From Natrialbaceae archaeon (GTDB lineage Archaea > Halobacteriota > Halobacteria > Halobacteriales > Natrialbaceae), in the NCBI GenBank assembly GCA_003559215.1, contig PWMF01000164.1, positions 75,500 through 110,392 of the forward strand: 34,893 nucleotides of DNA, written 5' to 3'. Made by a program: the position numbers and the translations under genes. Each line of letters opens with the position of its first letter. Within the stretch, counting starts at the first letter, position 1. Shown one piece after another: positions 1 through 7,588 of this stretch. The notes under the pieces are model-generated. The model did not search any database. It worked only from the letters and a program-made list of their open reading frames with translations, and was not told where the DNA came from.

Positions 1-522
1 ACGCGACACCAGCGAGTTGCAACCGCGGTCGCGGCGGTCGGCCTCGTCTCGCTCTCGCGGGTCGTCGTCGGCGTCCACTTTCCGATCGACGTCGTCGTCG
101 GCGTGCTGATCGGGCTGGGGTACGTCGCGGCGATGCTGACGATCCGAAGTCGGGTGTGGACTCGAGGCCGTCACGCGGCCACGACCGCCGTCTTCGCGAC
201 CAGCGCCGTTCTGGCGTCGCTGGCGCTGGTGACCGACGGACGGGTCGATACCGTGGCCCTGCTCGGCGGCTCGGTCGGTGGCTTGCTCGCCTGGCGGTAC
301 GCGACGCCGCCGCGGGAGCCCTGGGACCGCACGCTTCGAGGGGCGCTCCCGGCCGTGCTCGGCTCGGGGCTGCTCGGCGGGATCGCGCTGACGCTGCTCG
401 TCGTCGACAGCCATCTCGTCTGGTTCCTCGTCGGCCTGGTCGGCGGCACCGTCGTCGTCGGCCTCCCCGCACTCGCCGCGACACGGTCCTCGATCGCCGC
501 GTTCCGGCAGCCGGCGAGCTAA
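1..522 (+). CDS. PAP2-family phosphatase, C-terminal part (5' truncated by window)
   Basis: The reading frame is open from base 1 to a TAA at 520-522, so the N-terminus lies outside the window; 173 residues are visible. Near the start it reads SRVVVGVHFPIDVVVG, which matches the third conserved block of the PAP2 (type 2 phosphatidic acid phosphatase) superfamily, SRxxxxxHxxxD, supplying the catalytic His and Asp. The earlier KxxxxxxRP and PSGH blocks would be upstream. After the motif come four to five hydrophobic segments, so this is an integral membrane enzyme that probably removes phosphate from a lipid phosphate or diphosphate such as an isoprenoid carrier; the substrate cannot be told. 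A GTG at 103 is internal to the domain and is not the true start. Confidence 0.8.
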   Translation, partial: TRHQRVATAVAAVGLVSLSRVVVGVHFPIDVVVGVLIGLGYVAAMLTIRSRVWTRGRHAATTAVFATSAVLASLALVTDGRVDTVALLGGSVGGLLAWRYATPPREPWDRTLRGALPAVLGSGLLGGIALTLLVVDSHLVWFLVGLVGGTVVVGLPALAATRSSIAAFRQPAS

Positions 523-728
523 CCTCGGATCCCCCGTTTTGCTGGACGAGGCGCCGTCTCCCCGTTCGACCGAACTCCGAGCGACGTCGCGCAGTGCGTT
601 CGGGATGAGGTGCACGGATGTTCCCGCTTGTTAGCTTTCTCGGCTCGCTCCCCGGGCATCCCCATTACTAATTCTCACTGGTTCGAGCAAATCACTCATC
701 TACGGCCTGCAGTTGGATGTTCGTAAAC

Positions 729-735
729 TTCTAAA
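729..735 (+). promoter_or_regulatory. TATA-like box of the Lrp/AsnC gene
   Basis: TTCTAAA lies 25-31 bases before the ATG at 760, the spacing expected for a leaderless archaeal transcript. It supports ATG 760 over the in-frame GTG at 745, which would sit upstream of the predicted transcription start. The element itself is weak. Confidence 0.4.
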
Positions 736-759
736 GGGTGGGATGTGAGGAATTATGTG

Positions 760-1221
760 ATGACGTACGAAAACCTCGACGCAAAGCTAGTAAACGCCCT
801 GCTGGGCGACGGGCGGGCGAGCCTCCGGAGCCTCGCGGAGGAGCTCGACGTCTCGGTGACGACGGTCTCGAACCATCTCTCCGATCTCGAGGACGAGGGC
901 GTGATCGAGGGCTACACGCCGCGAGTTAATTACGACGCGGTCGGCTACGACGTCACCGCCGTCATCCAGCTGCAGGTCGAGGGCAACGCCCTTCCCGACA
1001 TCACGGACACGCTCCGGGAACACCGACAGATGACCAGCGTCTACGAAGTCACCGGCGACTACGACGTCATCGCTATCGGTAAGTTCAAGGATACCGACGG
1101 GATGAACGACCAGATCAAACAGCTCCTGACCGATCCGGATATCAAAGCGTCGAACACGAGCGTCGTCCTCAACGCCGTCTCCGAGAACGAGCAGTTCGAA
1201 CTCGAGATCGAGGACGCCTGA
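760..1221 (+). CDS. Lrp/AsnC-family transcriptional regulator
   Basis: A 153-residue protein of normal Lrp/AsnC size. Residues about 5-55 form the winged helix-turn-helix ([20 protein letters not shown] followed by the wing around [10 protein letters not shown]). Residues about 65-145 form the RAM/AsnC ligand-binding beta-alpha-beta-beta-alpha-beta domain, with the typical glycine turn [13 protein letters not shown]. Family members bind amino acids and act as octameric or dimeric local or global regulators. It is close in layout to haloarchaeal LrpA-type proteins. The gene stands alone, convergent with the ABC transporter downstream (12-bp gap), so its target is not evident from context; autoregulation is common in this family. 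ATG 760 is preferred to GTG 745 on promoter spacing. Confidence 0.88.
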   Translation: MTYENLDAKLVNALLGDGRASLRSLAEELDVSVTTVSNHLSDLEDEGVIEGYTPRVNYDAVGYDVTAVIQLQVEGNALPDITDTLREHRQMTSVYEVTGDYDVIAIGKFKDTDGMNDQIKQLLTDPDIKASNTSVVLNAVSENEQFELEIEDA

Positions 1222-1232
1222 CAAACTCGCTT

Positions 1233-3161
1233 TCAGTCCTCGGTCTCGAGCAGCGCTTCTGCTGCCCGCTCCCGGTTTCCCGCCTGCGCCGCCCACAGCC
1301 GTGCGTAGGTTCCGTCTCGCTCGAGCAGTTCCTCGTGCGTTCCTCGTTCGACGACCCGGCCATCCTCGAGGACGAGGATCAGGTCGGCGTCCTTGATCGT
1401 CGACAGGCGATGCGCGATCGCCAGCGTCGTCCGGTCCTCCGTCAGTCGATCGATCGATCGCTGGATCTCGAGTTCGGTCTTCGTGTCGACGGCGCTGGTC
1501 GCCTCGTCCAGGATGAGCACCTCCGGATCGGCCAGCACGGCCCGGGCGAGCGCGACTCGCTGGCGCTGGCCGCCCGAGAGCTTGATGCCGCGCTCGCCGA
1601 CGCGGGTCTCGTACCCCTCGGGAAGCTCGCTGATGAACTCGTGGGCCTGGGCCGCCCTCGCGGCGTCCCGAACCGCGTCGTCGGACGCCTCGAAGTGACC
1701 GTACCGAACGTTCTCGGCGATCGTGCCGTCGAAGAGGAACGTGTCCTGGCTGACGTAGCCGACGGCCGACCGCAGATCCGCCAGCGCGACGTCGCGAACG
1801 TCGTGACCGTCGATCCGCACCGACCCCTCCTGGACGTCGTAGAACCGAAGCAGGAGTTTCAGCAGGGTCGACTTGCCGGCTCCAGTCGGGCCGACGAACG
1901 CTACCGTCTCGCCCGGTTCGGCCTCGAAGGAGACGTCCTCGAGGACAGGTTCCTCGAACGCGGCGTCCGAATCCCTGTCCGCGTCGGCGTGCTCGGTGTC
2001 GGCGTAGCTGAAGGAGACGTCGTCGTAGGCAACCCGGCCCTCAACGGGCTCGAGGGCGACCGGATCCTCCGGGTCGGCGACGTGAACCGGAATGTCCATC
2101 AGCCCAAACACGCGCTCGCTCGAGGCCTTGGCGTTCTCGTACTGGTCGACGATGTTCGACACCTCCGCGAGCGGGTCGACGATCCGCTGGGTCAGAAAGA
2201 GGAAGACGACGAAGTCACCAACCGAGAGGGTTCCCGTCAGCGGGCCGGGTGCGGTCCCGGTCGTGAGCCAGAGCCCGCCGACGAGGAACGTCCCGGCGAA
2301 GGCGATCCCCGCGAGCAGCTCCATCCCCGGCCGATAGACGTAGCTCAGCTTCAACACGGCCATCGTGCGATCGAAGAAGTTCCGCGAGGATCGGCGCACG
2401 CGATCGACCTCGTGGGCCTCGCTCGAGGTCGCCTTCGTCAGCCCCATCCCGGAGATAGCGTTCTCGAGACGGGTGTTCAGCCGGCCGACGGCCGAGCGCT
2501 GGCTGACGTAGCGGGGTTCCGCGGCTCGCATGAACCAGATCGTAAAGACGACCATCGCGGGCACGGCAAACAGCGTCACGAACGCCAGCTGCCAGTTGAG
2601 ATAGAAGAGCACGGCTGCGATACCGCCGACCATCACCAGCAGCCGCGCCGAGTTCATCAGCGCGTCGTCCAGGAAGCGCTCGAGGTTCTGGGTGTCGTTG
2701 TTCAGCACGGCCATGACTTCGCCGGTCTGTTTCTCGTCGAAGAAGGCCGTGTCGAGCCGTTGCATCTTCTCGAAGCTCTCGACCCGAACCGCGTGCATCA
2801 CGTCGTGGGCGAACAGGTTGGCCGTGACGCCGTAGATCCAGGTGAAGACGGCGACGACGAGAAACGAGCCGGCGATAGCGACGACCGTGAACCAGAACTG
2901 ATCGGCGTTCCCGGTGGGTAGCCAGGCATCGGGAACCAACGGGAGCGAGAACGGCCCCTCATCGAGGAATATCGCGTCGATGGCGACCCCGAGGATCAGC
3001 GGCGGTACGAGACTCGCCATCCGCGCGACGAAGTTGGCGAGCATCCCCGCCGAGAACCAGCCGAGACGGCCCGGCGCGTACTCGCGAAAGAGCCGCGAGA
3101 GCGGGCGATCGACCGCCTCGCGGTAGGCGTCGAACGGCGTCTCGTCGTCGTGGGAACTCAC
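1233..3161 (-). CDS. ABC exporter, fused permease and ATPase (MsbA/LmrA-like half transporter)
   Basis: A 642-residue half transporter. Residues about 35-335 are the six-helix type 1 exporter membrane domain. The ATPase follows: Walker A GPTGAGKST near 427, Q-loop in YVSQDTFLFDG, signature LSGGQRQRVALARAV near 530, Walker B VLILDEATSAVD near 550, and the switch His in AIAHRLSTI. It should work as a homodimer, or with a partner half transporter, exporting lipids, drugs or peptides; no substrate can be inferred. An acidic insert rich in D and A (about 385-405) precedes the ATPase core, a common haloarchaeal addition. The start is GTG at 3159-3161, chosen because a GTTTACGATT box lies 22-31 bases upstream. 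Confidence 0.9.
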   Translation of the reverse strand: MSSHDDETPFDAYREAVDRPLSRLFREYAPGRLGWFSAGMLANFVARMASLVPPLILGVAIDAIFLDEGPFSLPLVPDAWLPTGNADQFWFTVVAIAGSFLVVAVFTWIYGVTANLFAHDVMHAVRVESFEKMQRLDTAFFDEKQTGEVMAVLNNDTQNLERFLDDALMNSARLLVMVGGIAAVLFYLNWQLAFVTLFAVPAMVVFTIWFMRAAEPRYVSQRSAVGRLNTRLENAISGMGLTKATSSEAHEVDRVRRSSRNFFDRTMAVLKLSYVYRPGMELLAGIAFAGTFLVGGLWLTTGTAPGPLTGTLSVGDFVVFLFLTQRIVDPLAEVSNIVDQYENAKASSERVFGLMDIPVHVADPEDPVALEPVEGRVAYDDVSFSYADTEHADADRDSDAAFEEPVLEDVSFEAEPGETVAFVGPTGAGKSTLLKLLLRFYDVQEGSVRIDGHDVRDVALADLRSAVGYVSQDTFLFDGTIAENVRYGHFEASDDAVRDAARAAQAHEFISELPEGYETRVGERGIKLSGGQRQRVALARAVLADPEVLILDEATSAVDTKTELEIQRSIDRLTEDRTTLAIAHRLSTIKDADLILVLEDGRVVERGTHEELLERDGTYARLWAAQAGNRERAAEALLETED

Positions 3162-3182
3162 TGGCGGTGCGGTACCGTTTCG

Positions 3183-3192
3183 AATCGTAAAC
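3183..3192 (-). promoter_or_regulatory. TATA-like box of the ABC exporter gene
   Basis: On the minus strand this reads GTTTACGATT, 22-31 bases before the GTG start at 3161, consistent with a leaderless transcript. Confidence 0.4.
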
Positions 3193-3240
3193 GTTCACCG
3201 GTTCGGGTCGCGGTGACGCGTCACGTCCTCACCCCGCCCG

Positions 3241-3381
3241 TCACCGGATATAGAGAATGATCGCCCCGAGTGCAAGCAACAACAGCCCCCACCAGAGCGA
3301 ATCGCCGGGCATGACCTTGAGGATGAGCGTGACGATACCCGAAGAGAACAGCGACCAGCCGATGGTCGTTTGATATGCCAT
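3241..3381 (-). CDS. small two-helix membrane protein (46 residues)
   Basis: A 46-codon minus-strand ORF with ATG at 3379-3381 and TGA at 3241-3243. The peptide begins MAYQTTIGWSLFSSGIVTLI and has two hydrophobic stretches (about residues 7-23 and 29-44) separated by a short KVMPGDSLWW turn, ending LYIR. This is a plausible hairpin membrane protein. A GAACTATTG element is centred about 27 bases before the ATG, as for a leaderless gene. It fills an otherwise empty gap between the methyltransferase and the ABC exporter, on the same strand. I do not recognise a family; a role beside the exporter is possible but only by position. Confidence 0.65.
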   Translation of the reverse strand: MAYQTTIGWSLFSSGIVTLILKVMPGDSLWWGLLLLALGAIILYIR

Positions 3382-3432
3382 ACGCGTCGTAGTGCATCGA
3401 GATCAATAGTTCACCGGCCTGCTACCCCCACC

Positions 3433-3921
3433 TCACGGTTGCCGCGGGATCCACCGCGGTACTCGTTCCCGATATCGCTCGTAGGCGTCGCCGTGTTTCG
3501 CCGCCAAGTGGGGCTCCTCGTACTCGAGTATCCGGTTGTGGAAACCGAGCCAGCAGCCCGCGGCCCACCAGGCGACCAGCACCGACCGGTACAGCAGTGC
3601 CTGCCCGCCGATACACAGCAACACGGCGACGTACATCGGATTCCGGACGAAGCCGTAGGCCCCGCCGGTTACCAGCTCCGGGGGTTCGTCGGACGGCGAC
3701 GGCGTCCCACCTCCTTCGTCCGAGAAGCGCCACGCGGTGTGGGCGTACAGCCCAACTCCGGCGAGAATCGATCCGAGACCCGTCACTCGAGCGACTCCTA
3801 CCGGAATCGGAAACTCGAGTCGATCACGTCGAGCCAACAGCCACGGAACGATCCCGGCGACGCTTCCCGGGACGAGCGCGGAGAAGACGGCCGTCTTCAG
3901 CAGAACGAACGGTTGTGCCAT
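3433..3921 (-). CDS. PEMT/ICMT-like membrane methyltransferase
   Basis: A 162-residue integral membrane protein with four or five hydrophobic segments. The C-terminal half has the phospholipid/isoprenylcysteine methyltransferase pattern: a GAYGFVRNPMYVAVLL block (RNPxY SAM-pocket motif), then EEPHLAAKHGDAYERYRERV and PRWIP, the EE...Y..Y...VPR tail typical of the family. Bacterial and archaeal members of this superfamily have mostly unknown acceptors (lipids, prenylated compounds). An in-frame ATG nine codons upstream (3948) exists, but MAQPFVLL at 3921 is preferred because an AT-richer element is centred about 29 bases before it and the longer N-terminus is charged. Confidence 0.78.
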   Translation of the reverse strand: MAQPFVLLKTAVFSALVPGSVAGIVPWLLARRDRLEFPIPVGVARVTGLGSILAGVGLYAHTAWRFSDEGGGTPSPSDEPPELVTGGAYGFVRNPMYVAVLLCIGGQALLYRSVLVAWWAAGCWLGFHNRILEYEEPHLAAKHGDAYERYRERVPRWIPRQP

Positions 3922-4067
3922 AGCGAGGTCTTCTACGCGTCGATGCAAAGCGTTTGGCAGCGGCTACGGACCAATACGAGCGACGAAAAAACACGAAATC
4001 GCGATCGTCAGCAAACGGTGCGGGACGCCGGGTCGGAAAGGAGTAGGCAGGTCGCTTCGAACCGCGC

Positions 4068-5735
4068 TTACATCGCGCCGCCCATGCCACCCATGCCGCC
4101 CATGCCGCCCATGCCGCCGCCGGGGGCGCCCTCTTCGTCGCCGCCCTTGTCGGTCGAGAGGTCGCCGGCGGAGATGATGTCGTCGATCTTGAGTACGAGG
4201 TTCGCGGCCTCGGCAGCGGAGGTCACGGCCTGCTCCTTGGCGTGAGCCGGCTCGACGACGCCGGCCTCGAACGTGTCCTCGACGTCGCCCGAGAGGACGT
4301 TCAGGCCGGCCGTCATGTCGCCGTCGTCGTGGGCCGCACGCAGGTCGACGAGCGTGTCGATGGAGTCGAGGCCGGCGTTTCCGGCGAGCACGCGCGGAAC
4401 GAGCTCGAGCGAGTCGGCGAAGGCCTCGACGGCAAGCTGCTCGCGTCCCGAGACGGAGTCGGCGTAGTCACGGAGCCGCGAGGCGAGTTCGACCTCGATG
4501 GCGCCGCCGCCGGCCAGCACGCGGCCGTCGGAGACGGTCTGTGCGACGACGTCGAGCGCGTCGTTGACGCCGCGCTCGAGCTCGTCGACGACGTGGTCGG
4601 TCGAGCCGCGCAGCAGCAGCGTGACGCCGTGGGCGTCCTCGCCCTCGACGTAGAACAGCTCGTCCTCGTCGTCGCGGGTGACGTCGCCGTAGCCGAGGTC
4701 CTCGGTCGTCGCGTTCGCGAGGTCGGAGACGATGTTCGCGCCGACGACTTCCTTGAGGAACTCGAGGTCGGACTTCTTCGCGCGGCGGACCGCGAGGATG
4801 CCCTCCTTCGCGAGGTAGTGCTGGGCGAGGTCGTCGATGCCCTTCTGGCAGAAGACGACGTCGGCACCGAGGTCGGCGATCTGGTCGACCTTCTCCTTGA
4901 GCTGTTTCTCCTCGCGGTCGAGGAACTTCTGGAGCTGGTCGGGATCGGTTACGGAAACCTCGGTGTCGACGTCCGCTTCGTCGACCTCGATCGGCGTGTT
5001 CAGCAGGAGAATGTCGGCGTCGGTCGCCTCGGTCGGCATGTTGTCGTGGACCGGATCCTTGTCCACGATGCCGCCCTCCAGCAGGTCGGACTCGCCGGCG
5101 CTGCGGCCGGTCTGGGTCTCGATGTTGAGGAACTCGAGGTCGACGACGTTGTCGCCCTCGTTGTTCTCGACGGTGACCTGGCTGATCGCGTCGATGATGA
5201 GCTGGGCGAGGTGCTCTTTGTTGACCTCGGTGCCCTTGCCGGTCATCGAGGTTTCCGCGACCGAGCGCAGGAGCTCCTCGTCGCTGGTGTCGACGTCGGT
5301 GGCGATGTCGTCGATCTCCTCGCGGGCCTGCTCGCTCGCGAGGTGGAAGCCCTTGATGATCGCCGTCGGGTGGATGTCCTGCTCGAGGAGGTCCTCGGCG
5401 TTCTTGAGGAGTTCACCCGCGATCGCGACCGCAGTGGTGGTGCCGTCGCCGGCCTCGTCCTCCTGTGTCTCGGCGACTTCGATGATCATCTCGGCCGTCG
5501 GGTTGTCGATGTCCATCTCCTGGAGGATGGTGACGCCGTCGTTGGTGATCGTTACCGATCCCATCGAGTCGACGAGCATCTTGTCCATTCCCTTCGGGCC
5601 GAGTGTCGAGCGAACGGCCTCGGCGACCGCTCGAGCGGCGCGAATGTTGTAGTCCTGCGCGTCCTGGTCCTTGACGCGCTGGGAGTCCTCGCTCATCACG
5701 ATCATCGGCTGTCCCTGCTGCATTCGCTGGCTCAT
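4068..5735 (-). CDS. ths: thermosome subunit (group II chaperonin, Cct/Ths)
   Basis: A 555-residue group II chaperonin subunit, the archaeal CCT/TCP-1 homologue, forming an eight- or nine-membered double ring that folds proteins using ATP. Signatures visible: STLGPKGMDKMLVD near the N-terminus, TITNDGVTILQEM, and the ATP-site motif EAGDGTTTAVAIAGELL; late in the chain VLAGGGAIEVELASRL. The C-terminus ends in a GGM repeat (GGMGGMGGMGGMGGAM) that projects into the ring cavity. Haloarchaea usually carry two or three such genes; which paralogue this is cannot be decided. ATG 5735 (MSQRMQQGQ) is preferred over ATG 5750, because the strong TATA box at 5763-5771 predicts transcription starting near 5740, downstream of the longer start. 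Confidence 0.96.
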   Translation of the reverse strand: MSQRMQQGQPMIVMSEDSQRVKDQDAQDYNIRAARAVAEAVRSTLGPKGMDKMLVDSMGSVTITNDGVTILQEMDIDNPTAEMIIEVAETQEDEAGDGTTTAVAIAGELLKNAEDLLEQDIHPTAIIKGFHLASEQAREEIDDIATDVDTSDEELLRSVAETSMTGKGTEVNKEHLAQLIIDAISQVTVENNEGDNVVDLEFLNIETQTGRSAGESDLLEGGIVDKDPVHDNMPTEATDADILLLNTPIEVDEADVDTEVSVTDPDQLQKFLDREEKQLKEKVDQIADLGADVVFCQKGIDDLAQHYLAKEGILAVRRAKKSDLEFLKEVVGANIVSDLANATTEDLGYGDVTRDDEDELFYVEGEDAHGVTLLLRGSTDHVVDELERGVNDALDVVAQTVSDGRVLAGGGAIEVELASRLRDYADSVSGREQLAVEAFADSLELVPRVLAGNAGLDSIDTLVDLRAAHDDGDMTAGLNVLSGDVEDTFEAGVVEPAHAKEQAVTSAAEAANLVLKIDDIISAGDLSTDKGGDEEGAPGGGMGGMGGMGGMGGAM

Positions 5736-5762
5736 AGTCAGCTGATTCATTGATTGTCCTTC

Positions 5763-5771
5763 TATATAAAA
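5763..5771 (-). promoter_or_regulatory. TATA box of the thermosome gene
   Basis: The minus strand reads TTTTATATA, an excellent archaeal TATA box. Its centre is about 32 bases from ATG 5735 and only 17 from ATG 5750, so it decides the start in favour of 5735 with a leader of about five bases. A second TATA-like element (TTAAATAT, 5911-5918) lies about 150 bases further upstream on the same strand. Confidence 0.75.
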
Positions 5772-5936
5772 GCACTGCTATCAATCGTCACCACGATCTC
5801 GAGTCGCTCGCCGAACGACGGCTGAAACCACGGCACTGCGGACCGGTACCGGCCAGTCATGAGACGGAATATCATAGCTACCGGCGCCGGAACGGTCCGA
5901 TCTCGCAACTATATTTAAGTGACTTCGCGCCGGCCC

Positions 5937-6692
5937 TCACGACTCGATCGGTTCGACCAGCGACGGCTCGTCCGTGCTCGGATCGTTGACGGCCGTCGAC
6001 ACCGGATAGGCTCGTAGGTCGTCGCCCGGGTACGGTTTCAGACACGACCGCGGATCGTCAGCGGTCAGCCACTCTCGTTCCCGGCCGGGCTCGAGGATGA
6101 CCGCCATCCGGTGGTGAAGCTCCGCAACCAGGTCGTTGGGCTCGGTCGTGACGATCGTAAACGTCTCGAGCGGTCCATCGTCGGCCTCGCCCTCGAGCCC
6201 GCCGCCGAACGCGTCCAGCCCCGACTGGGTCGTCTCGGGCTCCCAGCGCTCCCATAGTCCCGCCATCGCGAACGGACTATCGTCCTCGAAGGCGACCCGG
6301 TAGGGCTGTTTCCCACCGTCAGCTCTCCGATCTGACGAGGATCGCGAATCTCCGATTCGCTCACCGTCCTCGGTTTCGGCCCATTCGTAGAAGCCGTCAG
6401 CAGGGACGAGACACCGTCGAGACTCGTAGGCCGCCCGAAAGCTCGGCTTCTCGTCGACCGTTTCCGCGCGCGCGTTGATGAGCCCGCCGCGGTCGTCGTC
6501 GGCCCACGAGGGAATCAGCCCCCACTCGAGCCGGTGGAACTCCTCGGGCGCCTCGTTCGTGATTACCGGTAGTTCCTGGCCCGGCGCCGCGTTGTACCGC
6601 GGCTCGAACGGCGCCGTCGACTCGGGGAAGCGGGCGTCGAACCGCTCCTCGAGCTCCTCTCGATCGACGGACAGCGTATAGCGACCGCACAT
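5937..6692 (-). CDS. SRAP-domain protein (HMCES/YedK family), abasic-site DNA-protein crosslinker
   Basis: A 251-residue SOS-response-associated peptidase (SRAP) protein. The family forms a thiazolidine link between Cys2 and abasic sites in single-stranded DNA, protecting them during replication. The start is fixed at the ATG at 6692, because MCGRYTL puts the required Cys at position 2 after Met removal; upstream in-frame codons are noise. Other family blocks: EPRYNAAPGQ, WGLIPSWADDD, INARAET, CLVPADGFYEW with the catalytic Glu, and AELHHRMAVIL with the active-site His. An unusual hydrophilic stretch, ERIGDSRSSSDRRADGG, interrupts the conserved FYEW...KQPYRV junction. It is encoded by palindromic DNA (6319-6360), suggesting a short in-frame insertion. 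An AT-richer element about 30 bases upstream fits a leaderless start. Confidence 0.9.
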   Translation of the reverse strand: MCGRYTLSVDREELEERFDARFPESTAPFEPRYNAAPGQELPVITNEAPEEFHRLEWGLIPSWADDDRGGLINARAETVDEKPSFRAAYESRRCLVPADGFYEWAETEDGERIGDSRSSSDRRADGGKQPYRVAFEDDSPFAMAGLWERWEPETTQSGLDAFGGGLEGEADDGPLETFTIVTTEPNDLVAELHHRMAVILEPGREREWLTADDPRSCLKPYPGDDLRAYPVSTAVNDPSTDEPSLVEPIES

Positions 6693-6848
6693 ACGAACGA
6701 TTACGTTTCGGACGGGCAAATACGCCCCGCTCGAGGCTCGATCGCCGACCGTTCCGCCACGCGAAACGGTCGCCCAAGCGTCGGTTTCCCGCCGCCCGAG
6801 CTCGGTACGTCCCTCGTACTCATCACGGCGTTCGTGCTCGAGGCGGAT

Positions 6849-6974
6849 ATGCAATCGAACGAGGATTCGGAGTACGAAGCACGGTTCGGCGAGGACGGGT
6901 TCTTCGAGGTTCGCGAGTGTTCGGCCCCGAACCGTTGGATCGCCTGCGACAGCCCGGTCGAAATCGAGCAGTAG
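6849..6974 (+). CDS. small acidic protein of 41 residues, function unknown
   Basis: An ATG-to-TAG ORF on the plus strand, in the gap between the SRAP gene and tRNA-Ser. The peptide is acidic and compact: it starts MQSNEDSEYEARFGEDGFFE, continues with VRECSAPNRWIACDSPVEI and ends in EQ, with two Cys residues and one Trp. The amino-acid composition matches haloarchaeal proteins far better than other frames here. The frame remains open upstream, so GTG 6834 is an alternative start. I cannot assign a family; it resembles the many very small conserved haloarchaeal proteins in style only. Confidence 0.5.
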   Translation: MQSNEDSEYEARFGEDGFFEVRECSAPNRWIACDSPVEIEQ

Positions 6975-7020
6975 AGCGGCGGTCGTGACTCGAGAGGGAG
7001 GGGTTGCTCGCGGCAGAATA

Positions 7021-7042
7021 CGCCAGGACTGGGATTTGAACC
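7021..7042. repeat. 22-bp direct copy of the tRNA-Ser 3' end (attachment-site-like)
   Basis: Bases 7021-7042 are identical to 7168-7189, the last 22 bases of tRNA-Ser (discriminator, acceptor 3' strand and T arm) read on the minus strand. The copies are in direct orientation 147 bp apart, and identity stops at base 23. Integrases of archaeal elements commonly use tRNA 3' ends as attachment sites and leave such a partial copy at the far border. The 125 bp between the copies holds no gene but has a perfect 12-bp inverted repeat (7106-7117 and 7157-7168). A decayed integration footprint is the likely reading. Confidence 0.6.
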
Positions 7043-7167
7043 ACGTCCGAGAACCTGCTCACATTGTTCGCAGAACCTCGGCCTGATTCAAACCCCGTCA
7101 TTATCGTTTTTCGCGTTCGGTTGACTCGCGCCGCTACGCGTCGCTTGCCGGTGTGAAACGCGAAAAA

Positions 7168-7248
7168 CGCCAGGACTGGGATTTGAACCCAGAATCCCAA
7201 AGGGAACACGCTTTCCAGGCGTGCGCCTTACCGTTCGGCCATCCTGGC
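7168..7248 (-). tRNA. tRNA-Ser (anticodon GGA)
   Basis: The minus strand folds as a class II tRNA. The acceptor GCCAGGA (7242-7248) pairs with TCCTGGC (7169-7175), followed by a discriminator G (7168). The D arm follows (GGCCGAACGGTAAGGC). The anticodon loop reads CTGGAAA, with GGA as anticodon (serine UCC/UCU). A long variable arm and the T arm with GGTTCAAATCC follow. CCA is not encoded. The serine assignment is supported by both the anticodon and the long variable arm. An AGTTAAAC element at 7274-7281 lies 26-33 bases upstream. Confidence 0.95.
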
Positions 7249-7273
7249 TCGGGTTATCCTAACCGCGTCCGTC

Positions 7274-7281
7274 GTTTAACT
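7274..7281 (-). promoter_or_regulatory. TATA-like box of tRNA-Ser
   Basis: AGTTAAAC on the minus strand, 26-33 bases upstream of the mature tRNA 5' end. Confidence 0.4.
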
Positions 7282-7295
7282 GTTACGAGACGCGG

Positions 7296-7541
7296 TCACT
7301 CCGCGCGCTGATTCGACCACGCGGCGATGCGGTGCTCGAGCAGATAGCTGCCGACCCCCGCGCCGATACCGACGAGGGCGGCCACGAGCGCCCCCTGGGC
7401 AATCGACACGAGCGGTTCGACGAACAGGGCGTACCCCTGGACGAGCACCAGAAAGGAGAGCGCGCCGACGACTCCCCACAGGAGGGCCGACTTCGCTCGT
7501 CGCGAGAGGCCGAGGAGGTCGTCGTTCGAGTGGCCGGTCAT
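7296..7541 (-). CDS. small conserved-type membrane protein (81 residues)
   Basis: An 81-residue protein with a polar N-terminus (MTGHSNDDLLGLSRRAKSAL) and two hydrophobic helices: about residues 19-40 (LLWGVVGALSFLVLVQGYALF) and 48-68 (AQGALVAALVGIGAGVGSYLL), followed by a short charged tail. It lies 48 bp downstream of threonine ammonia-lyase on the same strand, so co-transcription is possible. No catalytic motif is visible and I do not assign a function. Confidence 0.7.
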   Translation of the reverse strand: MTGHSNDDLLGLSRRAKSALLWGVVGALSFLVLVQGYALFVEPLVSIAQGALVAALVGIGAGVGSYLLEHRIAAWSNQRAE

Positions 7542-7588
7542 CGCTTCTCACTCGAGAGTCCGCCGCGTCGCCCTTACCCCGTTCGATC

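Noticed and set aside
4242..5753. A 503-codon plus-strand frame opposite the thermosome gene
   Set aside because: It lies entirely antisense to a clear thermosome gene, and its translation is a repetitive L/V/D-rich chain with no recognisable domain.
6823..7209. A minus-strand frame of 128 codons overlapping tRNA-Ser and its 3' duplicate
   Set aside because: It reads through the tRNA gene and the repeat, so it is not a protein.
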